Positions 1 through 8,904 of a DNA stretch of 45,913 nt are shown piece after piece. The DNA is from Myxococcota bacterium. GTDB taxonomy: Bacteria > Myxococcota_A > UBA9160 > UBA4427. The stretch spans positions 1 through 45,913 of the forward strand of contig JAPYTP010000022.1 of NCBI GenBank assembly GCA_029941885.1. The letters run 5' to 3'. Numbering within the stretch: the stretch's first letter is position 1; each line of letters opens with the position of its first letter. Below the pieces are notes generated by a model that was not told the origin of the DNA, did no database searches, and saw only the letters and a list, made by a program, of their open reading frames with translations. The translations under genes and the position numbers were made by a program.

Positions 1-1120
1 GTCGGGGCGTGATCAGCATGGCGTCGCCATAGGAGTAGAAGCGGAAGCCGGCCTCGATCGCATGGCGATAGGCGGCCTGGAGAGGCTCGCGCCCGAGAAA
101 CGCAGCGACCAGAAGAAGCAGCGAAGAGCGGGGCAGGTGAAAGTTCGTGATCAGGGCATCGACGACTCGAAAGGGAACGCCCCCCGGTCTCATGAAGAGC
201 CGGGTTTCGCCCGTTCCAGCCGTCAGCACACCTTTGCGATCACAGCAGCTCTCGAGGACCCGTGCGGTGGTCGTCCCGACCGCGATGATGCGTCCGCCCG
301 CGGCCTGCGTTCGTTCGATCGCAGAGACCGTTTGTTCGGGGAGCACATAGGACTCGGAGTGGAGGCGGCCCGACCCGAGGGCCTCGGCGTCGAGGGGCCG
401 AAAGGTGCCGGCCCCCACATGCAGGACGACCTCGGCGATCGTCACGCCGCGTTTTCGGAGCGTCTCGAAGAGTTCCGGGGTGAAATGAAGACCTGCGGTC
501 GGTGCCGCGATGGCGCCGGGCTCACGTGCGTAGACAGTCTGGTATCTCTCGAGATCCTCGTCGCCGGATCTTGCCGCGTCGCGCCGGATATAGGGTGGAA
601 GCGGGGCGTCCCCGAGAGCGTAGGGTTCAGCGCCGGACTCGAAACGCAAGCTGACCTCCCCGCGATCATGGATGGCCTCGACCTGCGCCGGGCAGCCGGG
701 CGAGCGTCCGAGAACGAGCTCGAGGCCGACACGCACCCGTCCGGTGCACTTGAGCAGGGCCCGAAAGAGGGGGCCGGGCAGGCTCCCGCCCGTTGTCGAT
801 TCCCCCGCCGAATCGGGTTCCGGCTCACTGCCGAGGAGCAGGGCCTCCGCCGCGCCACCCGTGGCCTTTCGCCCAACGAGTCGAGCCGACAGCACGCGGG
901 TCGCGTTGACGACCAGGAGGTCCTTCGCGTCGAGGAAGCTTGGGAGATCACGCACGCGGTGGTCTCTCTCCGGTGCGAACAGTCCCCCGGAATCCCGGTC
1001 GACCACGAGCAACCGCGCAGCGTCGCGCTCGGCCGTGGCGGTCTGTGCGATCGATGCCTCGGGCAATTCGAAGTCGTAGTCGTCGAGGATCGCGAGCCCG
1101 TCCGCGGCCGCGCGCCTCAT
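1..1120 (-). CDS. queA: S-adenosylmethionine:tRNA ribosyltransferase-isomerase QueA (3' end cut by window edge)
   Basis: QueA transfers and isomerises the ribosyl moiety of SAM onto 7-aminomethyl-7-deazaguanine in tRNA, making epoxyqueuosine in the cytoplasm. The minus-strand reading frame begins MRRAAADGLAILDDYDFELP and contains the family signatures PTAGLHFT, HVGAGTF, ITNFHLPRSSLLLLVAAF and, at the window edge, FRFYSYGDAMLI. About 373 codons are present, so only a few C-terminal residues are missing compared with the usual 340-360 aa plus tail. The ATG (1120-1118) overlaps the TGA of the upstream lipoprotein gene (ATGA), which indicates translational coupling. Family assignment is very secure; the missing end is simply the window boundary. 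Confidence 0.96.
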   Translation of the reverse strand, partial: MRRAAADGLAILDDYDFELPEASIAQTATAERDAARLLVVDRDSGGLFAPERDHRVRDLPSFLDAKDLLVVNATRVLSARLVGRKATGGAAEALLLGSEPEPDSAGESTTGGSLPGPLFRALLKCTGRVRVGLELVLGRSPGCPAQVEAIHDRGEVSLRFESGAEPYALGDAPLPPYIRRDAARSGDEDLERYQTVYAREPGAIAAPTAGLHFTPELFETLRKRGVTIAEVVLHVGAGTFRPLDAEALGSGRLHSESYVLPEQTVSAIERTQAAGGRIIAVGTTTARVLESCCDRKGVLTAGTGETRLFMRPGGVPFRVVDALITNFHLPRSSLLLLVAAFLGREPLQAAYRHAIEAGFRFYSYGDAMLITPR

Positions 1121-2511
1121 CGCCCGGTGGCCGACGCGGCCAGCGTGTCGACCAGGCCCGGCGCCGTCGACAGCGCGTCGTCGGAGAACAGCACCTCCCC
1201 GAGAAAGGACAGCGTTCGCAATTCGTCGATCTGGGCGGCCGCGCGCGAGGGATCCTGCTCGAAGAGCCAGACACCGAGCCCAGGCCAGATGCGATCGCTT
1301 TCCGTCCAGCCCGCGAAGGTCTCGAGCTGATAACGAAGCAGGCGGTCGTCGAGGGTGTAGACCATGGGGATCGCAAGGTCGATCGCGCCCGTCTCCAGCC
1401 AGTTCCGCCAGTCCTGGGCCAGGGACAAATAGGCCCGGTCGACGTAGGGGATCACGGCGGCGGAGAGAACCACTCCCGGGGAAACCTCACGGCTCGCCGC
1501 CGCGATCTCCTCGACGAGTGTCGTCACCTGATGGCGTCGCCAGGCGTCCCAGGCGGATGCCGCGCGAACCATTCCGGCCTGTGCGCCATCAATCGGATCG
1601 GGGCGCCCGGTTTCCGCTCGATATCGAGCGCGGGATTCCGCGCCGTATCCGAATTCGAGGCCGACCCCGAACCGTGACCCGGGGCTGAAGGGGAGAACGC
1701 CGGGATGTCGTATGTAGTCGAGGTGAAGTCCGTCGAGCGTTGGATAGCGCTCGAGCAGGCCACGAAAGGTCGCGACCAGGCGTTCGCGGACAGCCGGCGC
1801 GGCCGGGTCGAGATAGATCCCACGCGTGCCCATGCGGTAGAAACGCCGGTCGGGCTCGGGGATGTCGAGGTCCGGATAGTCGAGCAGCGAGCGTCCGAGT
1901 CGGTCGACCAGGATCGCCGAACGTCCGAGGTCCTCGATCATGTGTGCGTCGCGCCGGGTCGATAGGGAGAGCACGTTGACCCAGCCGTGGACCCTTATTC
2001 CCCGCGCGTGGGCAGCGCTGAGCAACTCGGAAAGGCAATCGATGTCGGATGCAGCCAGGCGATCGACCACGGGCGCCCGTTCGATGCCCGGACCCGCTGG
2101 ATAGAATGCCCGTCCGCCCCGATACACCTGCACGAAGAGGTCGCTTGCCCCGAGGCGTTCGGCGCGATCGAGTACGCCCTCGATCCGAGCGGGATCATCG
2201 AGCATGCGAACGCTTCCTTCGGCGAGGATCCAGAGCCCTCGGGCCGGTGGCGATCCCGGTGCTTCGGCCGCTCGAGGAGCATTTTCCCCCACCTGCGCGC
2301 GGGCTGCTTCTGCGGAGGCTGCATTCCCCGCGTCGTCCCGTTGCTCGCGAGCAGCCCCTTTTGGCAATTCGTCCGGTGCACAAGCGAGCAGCACCATCGC
2401 AACGAGGACACCCAAGGTCGCGAGACACCAAAGAGAATGAGAATGAGTCGGCTGGGATGGCAAGCAGGGCACACGGTAACTTTGCGTGCCCTTCACCTCA
2501 ATGCATGGCAC
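1117..2511 (-). CDS. Lipoprotein with glycoside-hydrolase-like (GHL10/DUF187-type) domain
   Basis: This is a putative TIM-barrel hydrolase of the YngK/GHL10 type. The N-terminus has a hydrophobic stretch ending in a lipobox (VLLAC, Cys about residue 44 of the longest form), so it is probably a lipoprotein. The domain starts RGLWILAEGSVRMLDD and contains family-like segments: GIRVHGWVNVLS, GIYLDPAAPAVRE, DGLHLDYIRHPG (likely acidic active-site region) and LAIPMVYTLD. The substrate is unknown; relatives are suspected to act on cell-wall or surface glycans. The start is uncertain: GTG at 2511 gives 464 aa, while GTG at 2496 or 2472 would give a shorter, more typical signal peptide. The stop overlaps the queA start by 4 nt, so the two are co-translated although their functions look unrelated. 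It is divergent from the transglycosylase gene at 2595. Confidence 0.8.
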   Translation of the reverse strand: MPCIEVKGTQSYRVPCLPSQPTHSHSLWCLATLGVLVAMVLLACAPDELPKGAAREQRDDAGNAASAEAARAQVGENAPRAAEAPGSPPARGLWILAEGSVRMLDDPARIEGVLDRAERLGASDLFVQVYRGGRAFYPAGPGIERAPVVDRLAASDIDCLSELLSAAHARGIRVHGWVNVLSLSTRRDAHMIEDLGRSAILVDRLGRSLLDYPDLDIPEPDRRFYRMGTRGIYLDPAAPAVRERLVATFRGLLERYPTLDGLHLDYIRHPGVLPFSPGSRFGVGLEFGYGAESRARYRAETGRPDPIDGAQAGMVRAASAWDAWRRHQVTTLVEEIAAASREVSPGVVLSAAVIPYVDRAYLSLAQDWRNWLETGAIDLAIPMVYTLDDRLLRYQLETFAGWTESDRIWPGLGVWLFEQDPSRAAAQIDELRTLSFLGEVLFSDDALSTAPGLVDTLAASATGR

Positions 2512-2594
2512 TCACTCGGGTAGACCATATGTGGATTCGGTTCGATTGACAGGGGCACGGGCGGGGCCAGAATGAGTGAATCCGTCCACCCGAG

Positions 2595-5024
2595 GTGGAC
2601 AGGGAGTCGGCGGTGACGAGCGTCTTTCAGGCATGCCCGATTCGGCGGGAACGATTCGGAGTGACCGCGTCGCGGCTCCGCGACGGCGTCGTCCTCCGGA
2701 TGGCCGTCGTGGGATTGGTCGGCTGCCTCGTCTGCGCGGGCGCGGCTCCCGCGAGCGACGCACGATCGCCCGCCTTTCAGCCGGGTGCCCGGACCCCGCA
2801 CGGATCCGATGCCGGGGCCGACCTCCGGATGACGAAGCAGTCGCCACCGATCGTGGTCGCAGCCTTGCCCGCGCTCGACGGATCGTCTCCGCCGGATCCC
2901 GAACCCGAGCCAACCGAGTCCAGCGCCCCCGCGTTGCTGGCGCCCGAATCGCGATTGCCCTCTGCCGAAAAATCACCGCGAGCCAGGGCAGATTCCGAAC
3001 CGTCCGGCGTCGGGGCGGTCGACGCGTCCCCCGACGAGATCATGGGGAGGATGCCGACGCCTCCCGCAGATCGGATCCTGCGCGCCCAGAGTGAAGTCCT
3101 GCTAGGCGATCCGGCCGCTCTCCTGCGCGCCGCAAGCGCCGCGATCGAACAGGAAGACTTCTCTCACGCGGACTGGCTGTACGCTCAGCTCTCCGCACGT
3201 CACCCGATCGTCGGGGATCACGCGGGACTGCGCCGCGCGCGACTACAACTCGAGACCGGTCGCGCGGAAGAGGCCCGCCAGATCGTTGGACAGACCCTCT
3301 CCGATTTTTCGAGTTCCCCGCTGCGCGCCGAGCTTCATGAACTTCTGGGCCTCGCCCTCGTGGCGAGCCGCGACGAGGTCGGTGCGCGAGAGGCTTGGGC
3401 GGCCGCCCTCTCCGATACCCAGGATGATGATCAGAGAGCCGCTCTCTTGCGGCGAGTCGCTCGCAGCGAGGAACGCTCTGGTGAGGATCGAGCCGCCGCC
3501 GTGACCTGGCGCCTGCTCTGGTACGCGCACCCCGCGAGCGAGGAAGCGAAGCAGGCCAGTCATCGATTGGACGTGATCGAGGCCCATCTCGATGAGCAGA
3601 TGCGCCGGGCGAGCGATTGGCGGCGTCGTGGGGATCGGCTGTTTCGACAACGCATGAACGACGAGGCCCTCTCCGCTTACAATCGGGCGCTCGAACTGGG
3701 ACTCTCCGCTTCCGAGACCCGCCGAACCCAGAAGCAGCGGGCGCAGACGCTGTTTCGAATGCGGCGCTATCCGGAGGCGGTCGATGCATTCCAAGCGCTG
3801 CCGCAGACGGGGGACACACCGATCTGGCTGGCACGCTCGATGGCCCGGGCGGATCTCGTGCTCGAGTCGATCGCGGCGTTCGAGAAGATGGCGAAGAAGT
3901 CGGGTCCGAATCGGCTTCGTGCCCATTACCTGGCGGCGCTCTTGCTCGATGGTCGGGATCGCGATGAGGAGGCACGCGCCCATTTCAAGGTATTGGCCAA
4001 CGACCACGGGAAGGGGGGCATGAGTCGGGCGGCGCTCTGGCGTCTCGGATGGAGCGATTACCGACACGGTCGCCATCAGCAGGCCTCGGATCGTTTCGAG
4101 GCGCTCGCCGACGCGACCGAGGATCCGATCGATCGATTGAGACCGCTCTATTGGCAGGGCCGGGCCCTCGAAGCCGCGGGCCAAGGCGACGAAGCGGAGG
4201 CACTCTTTTCCTCACTGGCCGAGGAATATCCGCTCGCCTACTACGGTTGGCGCGCCCGGGAGCGAACGGGCCGCGTCGAGGTCGCCCGCCCGAAACACTC
4301 GATCGATCCGGGCAGGGCGGCGCTTCCCGCAGGCGCGCTCGAACGCATCCGAATCCTGATGGAGGCCGGCCTCGTCGAGCCCGGTGCCGAGGAAACGGCG
4401 CATCTCACTCGCCGAGCGCGGGGACTGAGTGATCGCGTCGAACTCGCCCGCCTGCTCACCTCCGCGGGAGACTACAACCGGGCCCAACGGCTCGTCGTGG
4501 ATGCCTACACCGCACCTCTGGCCCGAGGTCCGATCCAGGGACTCGAGGAGCTGTGGTGGTATGCCTGGCCCTCCGCCTATTCGGGACTCGTCGACGCGGC
4601 GACCGCTTCCGATGAGAGCGTCGACCCGGAACTCATCTACTCGATCATGCGCGAGGAGAGCGGCTATCGGCCCAAGATCATTTCTCCAGTCGGCGCGCGT
4701 GGTCTGCTCCAGATCATGCGGGAGACCGGTGCGCAATTGGCGGATCGAATCGGGCGCGCCGCCTTCGATCCCGATGACCTCTTCGATCCGCGCACGAATA
4801 TCGAGTTCGGCTCGTTCTATCTCTTCGAGCTGAGTCAGATCTTTCCGACCAAGCTCTCGGCGTCGATCGCGAGCTATAACGCCGGTCCCCACGTCGTCGC
4901 GGATTGGGTAGACGAGACGGGGCGCCCCGATGACGAGTGGGTGGAATCGATTCCCTACTCACAAACGCGCAGTTATGTGAAGCGTGTCATGCGCAGCGTG
5001 CAGGCCTACCGGCTGCTCTACTGA
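2595..5024 (+). CDS. Soluble lytic murein transglycosylase (Slt-type, TPR plus SLT domain)
   Basis: The protein cleaves peptidoglycan between MurNAc and GlcNAc with formation of 1,6-anhydro-MurNAc, in the periplasm. The long form is 809 aa from GTG 2595. A more likely start is a later GTG (VTSVFQ at about 2613, or VTASRL near 2661), because the hydrophobic signal segment (AVVGLVGCLVCAGAAPA) lies only near residues 36-52. Then comes a low-complexity Pro/Ser linker, a long superhelical TPR-like region (about residues 160-640) and a C-terminal SLT domain from about residue 673. That domain has the catalytic Glu in MREESGY (about residue 688), ARGLLQIM and IASYNAGP, all hallmarks of family 1 lytic transglycosylases. 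Length is somewhat above E. coli Slt70 (about 645 aa). It stands alone, with divergent neighbours. Confidence 0.93.
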   Translation: MDRESAVTSVFQACPIRRERFGVTASRLRDGVVLRMAVVGLVGCLVCAGAAPASDARSPAFQPGARTPHGSDAGADLRMTKQSPPIVVAALPALDGSSPPDPEPEPTESSAPALLAPESRLPSAEKSPRARADSEPSGVGAVDASPDEIMGRMPTPPADRILRAQSEVLLGDPAALLRAASAAIEQEDFSHADWLYAQLSARHPIVGDHAGLRRARLQLETGRAEEARQIVGQTLSDFSSSPLRAELHELLGLALVASRDEVGAREAWAAALSDTQDDDQRAALLRRVARSEERSGEDRAAAVTWRLLWYAHPASEEAKQASHRLDVIEAHLDEQMRRASDWRRRGDRLFRQRMNDEALSAYNRALELGLSASETRRTQKQRAQTLFRMRRYPEAVDAFQALPQTGDTPIWLARSMARADLVLESIAAFEKMAKKSGPNRLRAHYLAALLLDGRDRDEEARAHFKVLANDHGKGGMSRAALWRLGWSDYRHGRHQQASDRFEALADATEDPIDRLRPLYWQGRALEAAGQGDEAEALFSSLAEEYPLAYYGWRARERTGRVEVARPKHSIDPGRAALPAGALERIRILMEAGLVEPGAEETAHLTRRARGLSDRVELARLLTSAGDYNRAQRLVVDAYTAPLARGPIQGLEELWWYAWPSAYSGLVDAATASDESVDPELIYSIMREESGYRPKIISPVGARGLLQIMRETGAQLADRIGRAAFDPDDLFDPRTNIEFGSFYLFELSQIFPTKLSASIASYNAGPHVVADWVDETGRPDDEWVESIPYSQTRSYVKRVMRSVQAYRLLY

Positions 5025-5228
5025 CGAAGGTCGATCGGCTCGTGCTCGAGGGCGCGTGCCGGTTTCCGGTCCCCTGCCAGCGAACTGCTTCGATCGCCCC
5101 CCGCTGGCTGAACGTCCGCTTCGACCGGGGAAAAAGCCGGGGTGGGGTGTTGAGAACACGTCGCGGGCGACCGATCAGGGTGAGTGCTGCACTCGTTCTT
5201 CCGGGAAGAGCGCACGGAGGTCCCTGGT

Positions 5229-5669
5229 ATGTCTCATCATTCACAATCCGGCCGCGCGACGGGCTCCGTTCTGCTCCTGGTGATCCTGCTCTCGGGCATG
5301 GGAGCCTGGAATTATCACCGGAATTTTCGGATCGAGAAAGAGAGGGAGGGTCAACGTCCCTATGAAGGCTACGGGGTTGCTGACCTCGACGCGCTTCGCG
5401 AGGCGTACGCGACCGATCTCGAAGTGGTTCGTGCACAGTTCGATGCGGCCAAGCGCAAGCGCGTTCGACCGAAGCGGGATGTCGGTTCGATGACGGACAA
5501 CGTCGCGCAGTTCCAGCGAACCGCCCGGACCAGCTCGGCCATTCGAGACGCGGCGGGCGACGTGGCGGACCGGGAAGGGCAGATCTCCGAACTCGACCGT
5601 GAACTCGCCATCCGCATGCGCTTTGGCGAGGGTCTGATGCGCCACGTGAAGCGATTGACGACGATCTGA
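5229..5669 (+). CDS. Small single-pass membrane protein of unknown function
   Basis: I chose ATG 5229 (MSHHSQSGR, 146 aa) over the upstream GTG at 5184 because a clear GGAGG lies about 7 nt before it. One hydrophobic segment (SVLLLVILLSGMGAW, about residues 13-27) is followed by a charged, mostly helical region rich in Asp, Arg and Glu, probably periplasmic or coiled-coil-like. I do not recognise the family. It follows the lytic transglycosylase by about 200 bp on the same strand, but nothing shows that they work together. The good ribosome binding site and the codon-like composition support it as a real gene. Confidence 0.7.
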   Translation: MSHHSQSGRATGSVLLLVILLSGMGAWNYHRNFRIEKEREGQRPYEGYGVADLDALREAYATDLEVVRAQFDAAKRKRVRPKRDVGSMTDNVAQFQRTARTSSAIRDAAGDVADREGQISELDRELAIRMRFGEGLMRHVKRLTTI

Positions 5670-5761
5670 AAAAAGGCCGAGGGGCCGAGCGTCTGTCCCC
5701 CTGAGCCGTGACTCACCGTTGCAGGTGCCCGCAGCTCGCTCGGCTCCTCCCGGTCGCTTCC

Positions 5762-6523
5762 CTAGAGGACGTCGATCTCCGGCGGCTCGGCCGTTCCGTC
5801 GGTGTCGCCCTCTGTATCGATGTCGAGACCAGCGGCCTCGCCCTCCGAATCGTCGAACATCTCTACGGTTTCCGAGGCGGGCTTGCCGTCCATCGCCATT
5901 TCGTCTCCCGACGCCGGCGTGGGTTCCTCGTCATCCAATAGCTGGGCCATCGGGCGCACGACCTTCGGCTTGGGCGATTCGGCGGGCGCCTTGGGCAGAA
6001 CCGCTGGCCGATCGTGTTGGTTCAGCTCGCACTTGGGGCAGATGGGTTTCTCTTTTCCCAGATCGTAGAATTTCGCGCCACAGCCAAAGCAGATCCACTT
6101 GAATCCGAGCTTCGGATGACGCGGCCCGGTGGGAGCAATGGGCTTCTTGGGGCGCGACTTCTTGGCCGACGCGGCGCCACCTGCGGCCTTGCCCTTCTTC
6201 TTTTTTCCGGACGCTGAGGGGCTGGCGGCGGCCTTCTTGGGAGCCGTCTTTGCCGCGGCCTTCTTCGGTGCCGGTTTTGCGCTCTTTTTGGTCTTGGCCT
6301 TCGCCGGGGTCTTGGCGGCCTTCTTCGCCGCGGCCTTCCCGGACGCCTTCTTGGATGCCGTGCTCTTCTTGGGTGCCTTGTTCCGCTTGGCGCTCGCCTT
6401 CTTCTTCGAGGGTTTCCGCGCCGCCTTCTTGGCGGTTTTCGCCTTCTTGGCCGGGGCCTTGGCTGTTTTCTTGGATGCCTTCTTCGCAGGCTTTTTCGCT
6501 GCTTTTTTCTTGCTCGCCGCCAT
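5762..6523 (-). CDS. FYDLN-type zinc-ribbon protein with histone-H1-like Lys/Ala-rich N-terminus
   Basis: The protein is 253 aa with three parts. Residues 1 to about 135 are an extremely basic Ala/Lys/Pro repeat region ([12 protein letters not shown] and many similar units), like the histone-H1 C-terminal tail and bacterial HC1-type or AlgP-like proteins; such regions bind DNA or RNA non-specifically. Residues about 138-170 form a zinc ribbon, CFGC (145-148) and CPKC (162-165), flanking FYDL (152-155). This matches the TIGR02300-type FYDLN acid-domain family. Residues about 195-253 are strongly acidic. Usual family members have only the ribbon and the acidic tail, so the basic arm is an addition. 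An AGGA lies just before the ATG. The function is unknown; a nucleoid or RNA-associated role is inference. Confidence 0.85.
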   Translation of the reverse strand: MAASKKKAAKKPAKKASKKTAKAPAKKAKTAKKAARKPSKKKASAKRNKAPKKSTASKKASGKAAAKKAAKTPAKAKTKKSAKPAPKKAAAKTAPKKAAASPSASGKKKKGKAAGGAASAKKSRPKKPIAPTGPRHPKLGFKWICFGCGAKFYDLGKEKPICPKCELNQHDRPAVLPKAPAESPKPKVVRPMAQLLDDEEPTPASGDEMAMDGKPASETVEMFDDSEGEAAGLDIDTEGDTDGTAEPPEIDVL

Positions 6524-6715
6524 TCATCCTGCTCCACGGTCGGGAAAGTCGATTTTCCTCGTACACAAATCGACCGTGCTTGTAGCCGTTTGGCGCGTTT
6601 CAAGCCAGTGTTCGGGCCCGACTTGCTCAGGAATTGTGAGGCGGGCTGAAAAACTCCCAGTGGGTGGGGCGGCTTGGGGAGGGGGCGGCGGGGTTCGATC
6701 GGGGGATCTCAAGCC

Positions 6716-7402
6716 TCAGCGCAGCTCGCTCGAATCCGGGCTGGATTCCGTTTCCGGATCGCGGGCCGCAGTGACGGTGGGCAGATCCGTGCGTCCGAAC
6801 CGCGATCGGAACACGATCGGCTCGATCCCCGAAATCGCGGTGATTTGGATCCGGTGTTCGACACGGAGCATCTGGTCGAGCGGATCGACCCGGTAGAGAT
6901 TGCTGCCGAAGGCCTGGTCCTGCACCCAATGCACCTGGAGACCCCCTTCGGTCCAGACCCACTTCGAGGAAAAATCGTCGCCGCGATCGTTGGTATGGCG
7001 CTGGGAATCCCCGTTCAATTGAACCGGGCGGCGGAGCTCGCCATGGGCGCCGTGTACGAGCTGGTGGAGGCGTTCGCCGTCCCAATCGAAGCCCATCTCG
7101 ACGGGGGGCGCCGTCGATTTCTTGAGCATTCGGCCCGCCATGCTACGCAGGATCCACGACAGGTCGTCGATCGCCGCATCGATGCTCAGGTGTCGTGAGG
7201 CGTCTTCTTCCTCGTCGGGGATCCGGTTCCATTGGCCACCAAAAGGCGCCAGCTCGACCGAGCCGGGCCCGCCGCTGACTTCCGGGTCGTCGGCCCGGGC
7301 GTCGGCGAAAGCCATGATTGTCAGCACGACGATGACGCCCGCTGCGAGCGTCCGTTGCGCGACGAGTCGAAAGCCACAAAGGGGGGACAGGAACAGCGTC
7401 AT
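6716..7402 (-). CDS. Exported protein of unknown function, coupled to the TetR regulator
   Basis: This 228 aa protein has a probable signal peptide: hydrophobic stretch LAAGVIVVLTIMAFADARA at about residues 19-37, with a likely cut after ARADA or ARA. The mature part is hydrophilic and Trp/Asp rich (FDWDGERLHQLVHG, KWVWTEGGLQVHWVQD, LYRVDPLDQMLRVEHRIQI), which suggests a small soluble beta-rich periplasmic domain. I do not recognise the family. The ATG overlaps the TGA of the TetR gene (ATGA at 7402-7399), so both are translated from one mRNA. This makes it the likely direct target of that regulator through autoregulation of the pair. Confidence 0.75.
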   Translation of the reverse strand: MTLFLSPLCGFRLVAQRTLAAGVIVVLTIMAFADARADDPEVSGGPGSVELAPFGGQWNRIPDEEEDASRHLSIDAAIDDLSWILRSMAGRMLKKSTAPPVEMGFDWDGERLHQLVHGAHGELRRPVQLNGDSQRHTNDRGDDFSSKWVWTEGGLQVHWVQDQAFGSNLYRVDPLDQMLRVEHRIQITAISGIEPIVFRSRFGRTDLPTVTAARDPETESSPDSSELR

Positions 7403-8136
7403 CTGGACCTCATGGAGTGTCTGGGGAGTTTCGCGGGGAGCGGCGGAGGATCGGCGTGTTTCTCGACCTCGCGTTCCCGCAAGGGCGAGGGGGAATCCGT
7501 GCGGGGGTGCGTCGCTTCGGCGCTGGCGGCGAGGAGTTGCCGAACAAGGGCGTGGAGGGTGCGCCGATGACGTTGGATCGATTGCGGAGCCAGCGTGTCG
7601 AGGCCGAGAGCACCTTCCACGGCGCCTCGGCCCGCCACCCAGACGAGGGACGTACTGGAGAGGATCAGCGAAAACTCGGACGCATCGATGGTCTTGGGAG
7701 GGCTCGTCCCGGTTCTCTCGTCGAGGGCGTGCTGTATCGAACCGAGCAACTCGAGCACCGCGGCGCTGGAGTCCGCGGTCGGGACCTGTTCCGCATCGAT
7801 CAACTGGCGGAGCAGCAGGCGCGCGGCGTTCGGTCGGTCGATGACGAAGTCGATCCAGACGTCCGCGATTGCTTCGAGGCGCTCACCAGCGGATTTCTCG
7901 GTCGCCACCACCCGGTCGCGGATGTCCCCGACCACGCGGGCGATCGAGGCGGCGTAGAGCGCTGCCTTGTCCGGGAAGTGGTAGAGGACTGAGGGTCGTC
8001 GAATCCCCGCGCGACGGGCGATCTCGTCGATCCGGCCGCCGGCATAGCCCGACTCGCCAAAGACATCGATCGCGATTCGAACGAGTTCGGCGCGTCTTTC
8101 TTCACCTTGGCGTGGGGGGAATACGTCGGAGGGCAT
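7399..8136 (-). CDS. TetR/AcrR family transcriptional regulator
   Basis: This 245 aa DNA-binding regulator is a dimer that usually releases DNA when it binds a ligand. The N-terminal helix-turn-helix is textbook: RIAIDVFGESGYAGGRIDEI, then ARRAGIRRPSVLYHFPDK, ending near residue 58. The C-terminal two thirds is the ligand and dimer domain; its last 35 residues are a Pro/Arg-rich tail beyond the usual length of about 200 aa. It overlaps the downstream exported-protein gene by 4 nt. An imperfect inverted repeat centred on ACCAgtTGGT lies 14-31 nt upstream of the start and probably serves for autoregulation. The ligand is unknown. Confidence 0.93.
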   Translation of the reverse strand: MPSDVFPPRQGEERRAELVRIAIDVFGESGYAGGRIDEIARRAGIRRPSVLYHFPDKAALYAASIARVVGDIRDRVVATEKSAGERLEAIADVWIDFVIDRPNAARLLLRQLIDAEQVPTADSSAAVLELLGSIQHALDERTGTSPPKTIDASEFSLILSSTSLVWVAGRGAVEGALGLDTLAPQSIQRHRRTLHALVRQLLAASAEATHPRTDSPSPLREREVEKHADPPPLPAKLPRHSMRSR

Positions 8137-8149
8137 CAGAAATCAGCCT

Positions 8150-8167
8150 ACCTACCAGTTGGTCAGT
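8150..8167. promoter_or_regulatory. Candidate TetR operator
   Basis: The sequence ACCTACCAGTTGGTCAGT contains a perfect ACCA-gt-TGGT core with matching outer AC/GT pairs. It sits immediately upstream of the TetR start at 8136, the usual place for an autoregulatory operator of this family. Position and symmetry are seen; binding is inferred. Confidence 0.5.
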
Positions 8168-8904
8168 CTTCAAGGAAATTCTCGATATTCGCGCCGTTCA
8201 AGGTTCCCCCATTGCGACCACCGAGCGACGTCCCGAGAAGGCCCGGCAGCGGACGCGAGGGAGAGCGACGCGTCCGCTGCTCGACCCGTGCAGAAGCGAG
8301 CCGATCCGGCCGCTCCCACTTTCGGGAAATCGAGGCCAGGCTCGCCTTGGCCTGCGGTCGCGAACGAGTCCTCCCACAGTGTTCTCGCTGGGCGATCGAC
8401 CCCTCGAGTCCGCTCTATGCGGGTCGACACCCGCCATCGTCGAGGGCCCCGAATGCGGGCTGCCCGGGATCCCGTGGGCCCATTGACGCCTCGGTCGCCC
8501 CGTGGTCCTCACGAGCCCCGGGTTCGCACGTCGGCGCTCCAGAAGCCGGATGGGGACTCCTCAGCGAATCCAATCCTCTCTAGTTGTCATAATATATCTT
8601 ATCGGTGGTGCAGGATGGGTTCGGTGGGATCCCCCTTCCGACCCCGATACCCTCGAAACGCGCGAACACACGGGGTACCTGCCGTCTACGCCCATTCGAT
8701 GCCCCACGCGGGCGCCGCTTTCGAATCCGCGGACCCGCGGATGGAAGGAGGATCTCGGGATCGAATCTAGGCGTTCGGGGAAGACGCACCCGGCGAACGC
8801 GATGCGTGGAAGGCGTTCGTCGACGGAGATGGCCCGGCCCCGCGACCCAGGATCGGACCCGAGATTCCGAGCCCGGGAGCCCACATGCGTCGTCGGATCC
8901 GCGG
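8168..8904. other. Gene-free interval of about 740 bp
   Basis: No frame here shows a recognisable protein, and the open frames are explained by high GC content. I see no tRNA cloverleaf or CRISPR-like repeat. A short AT-rich island around 8580-8602 (TCATAATATATCTTATCGG) contrasts with the GC-rich surroundings and could hold a promoter or a small RNA start, but no well-spaced -35/-10 pair is evident. Confidence 0.5.

Noticed and set aside
6129..6896. A plus-strand frame that reads as Phe/Ala-rich, like a membrane protein
   Set aside because: It is the antisense of the Lys/Ala repeats of the zinc-ribbon protein (AAG/GCC codons give CTT/GGC), so the hydrophobicity is an artefact.
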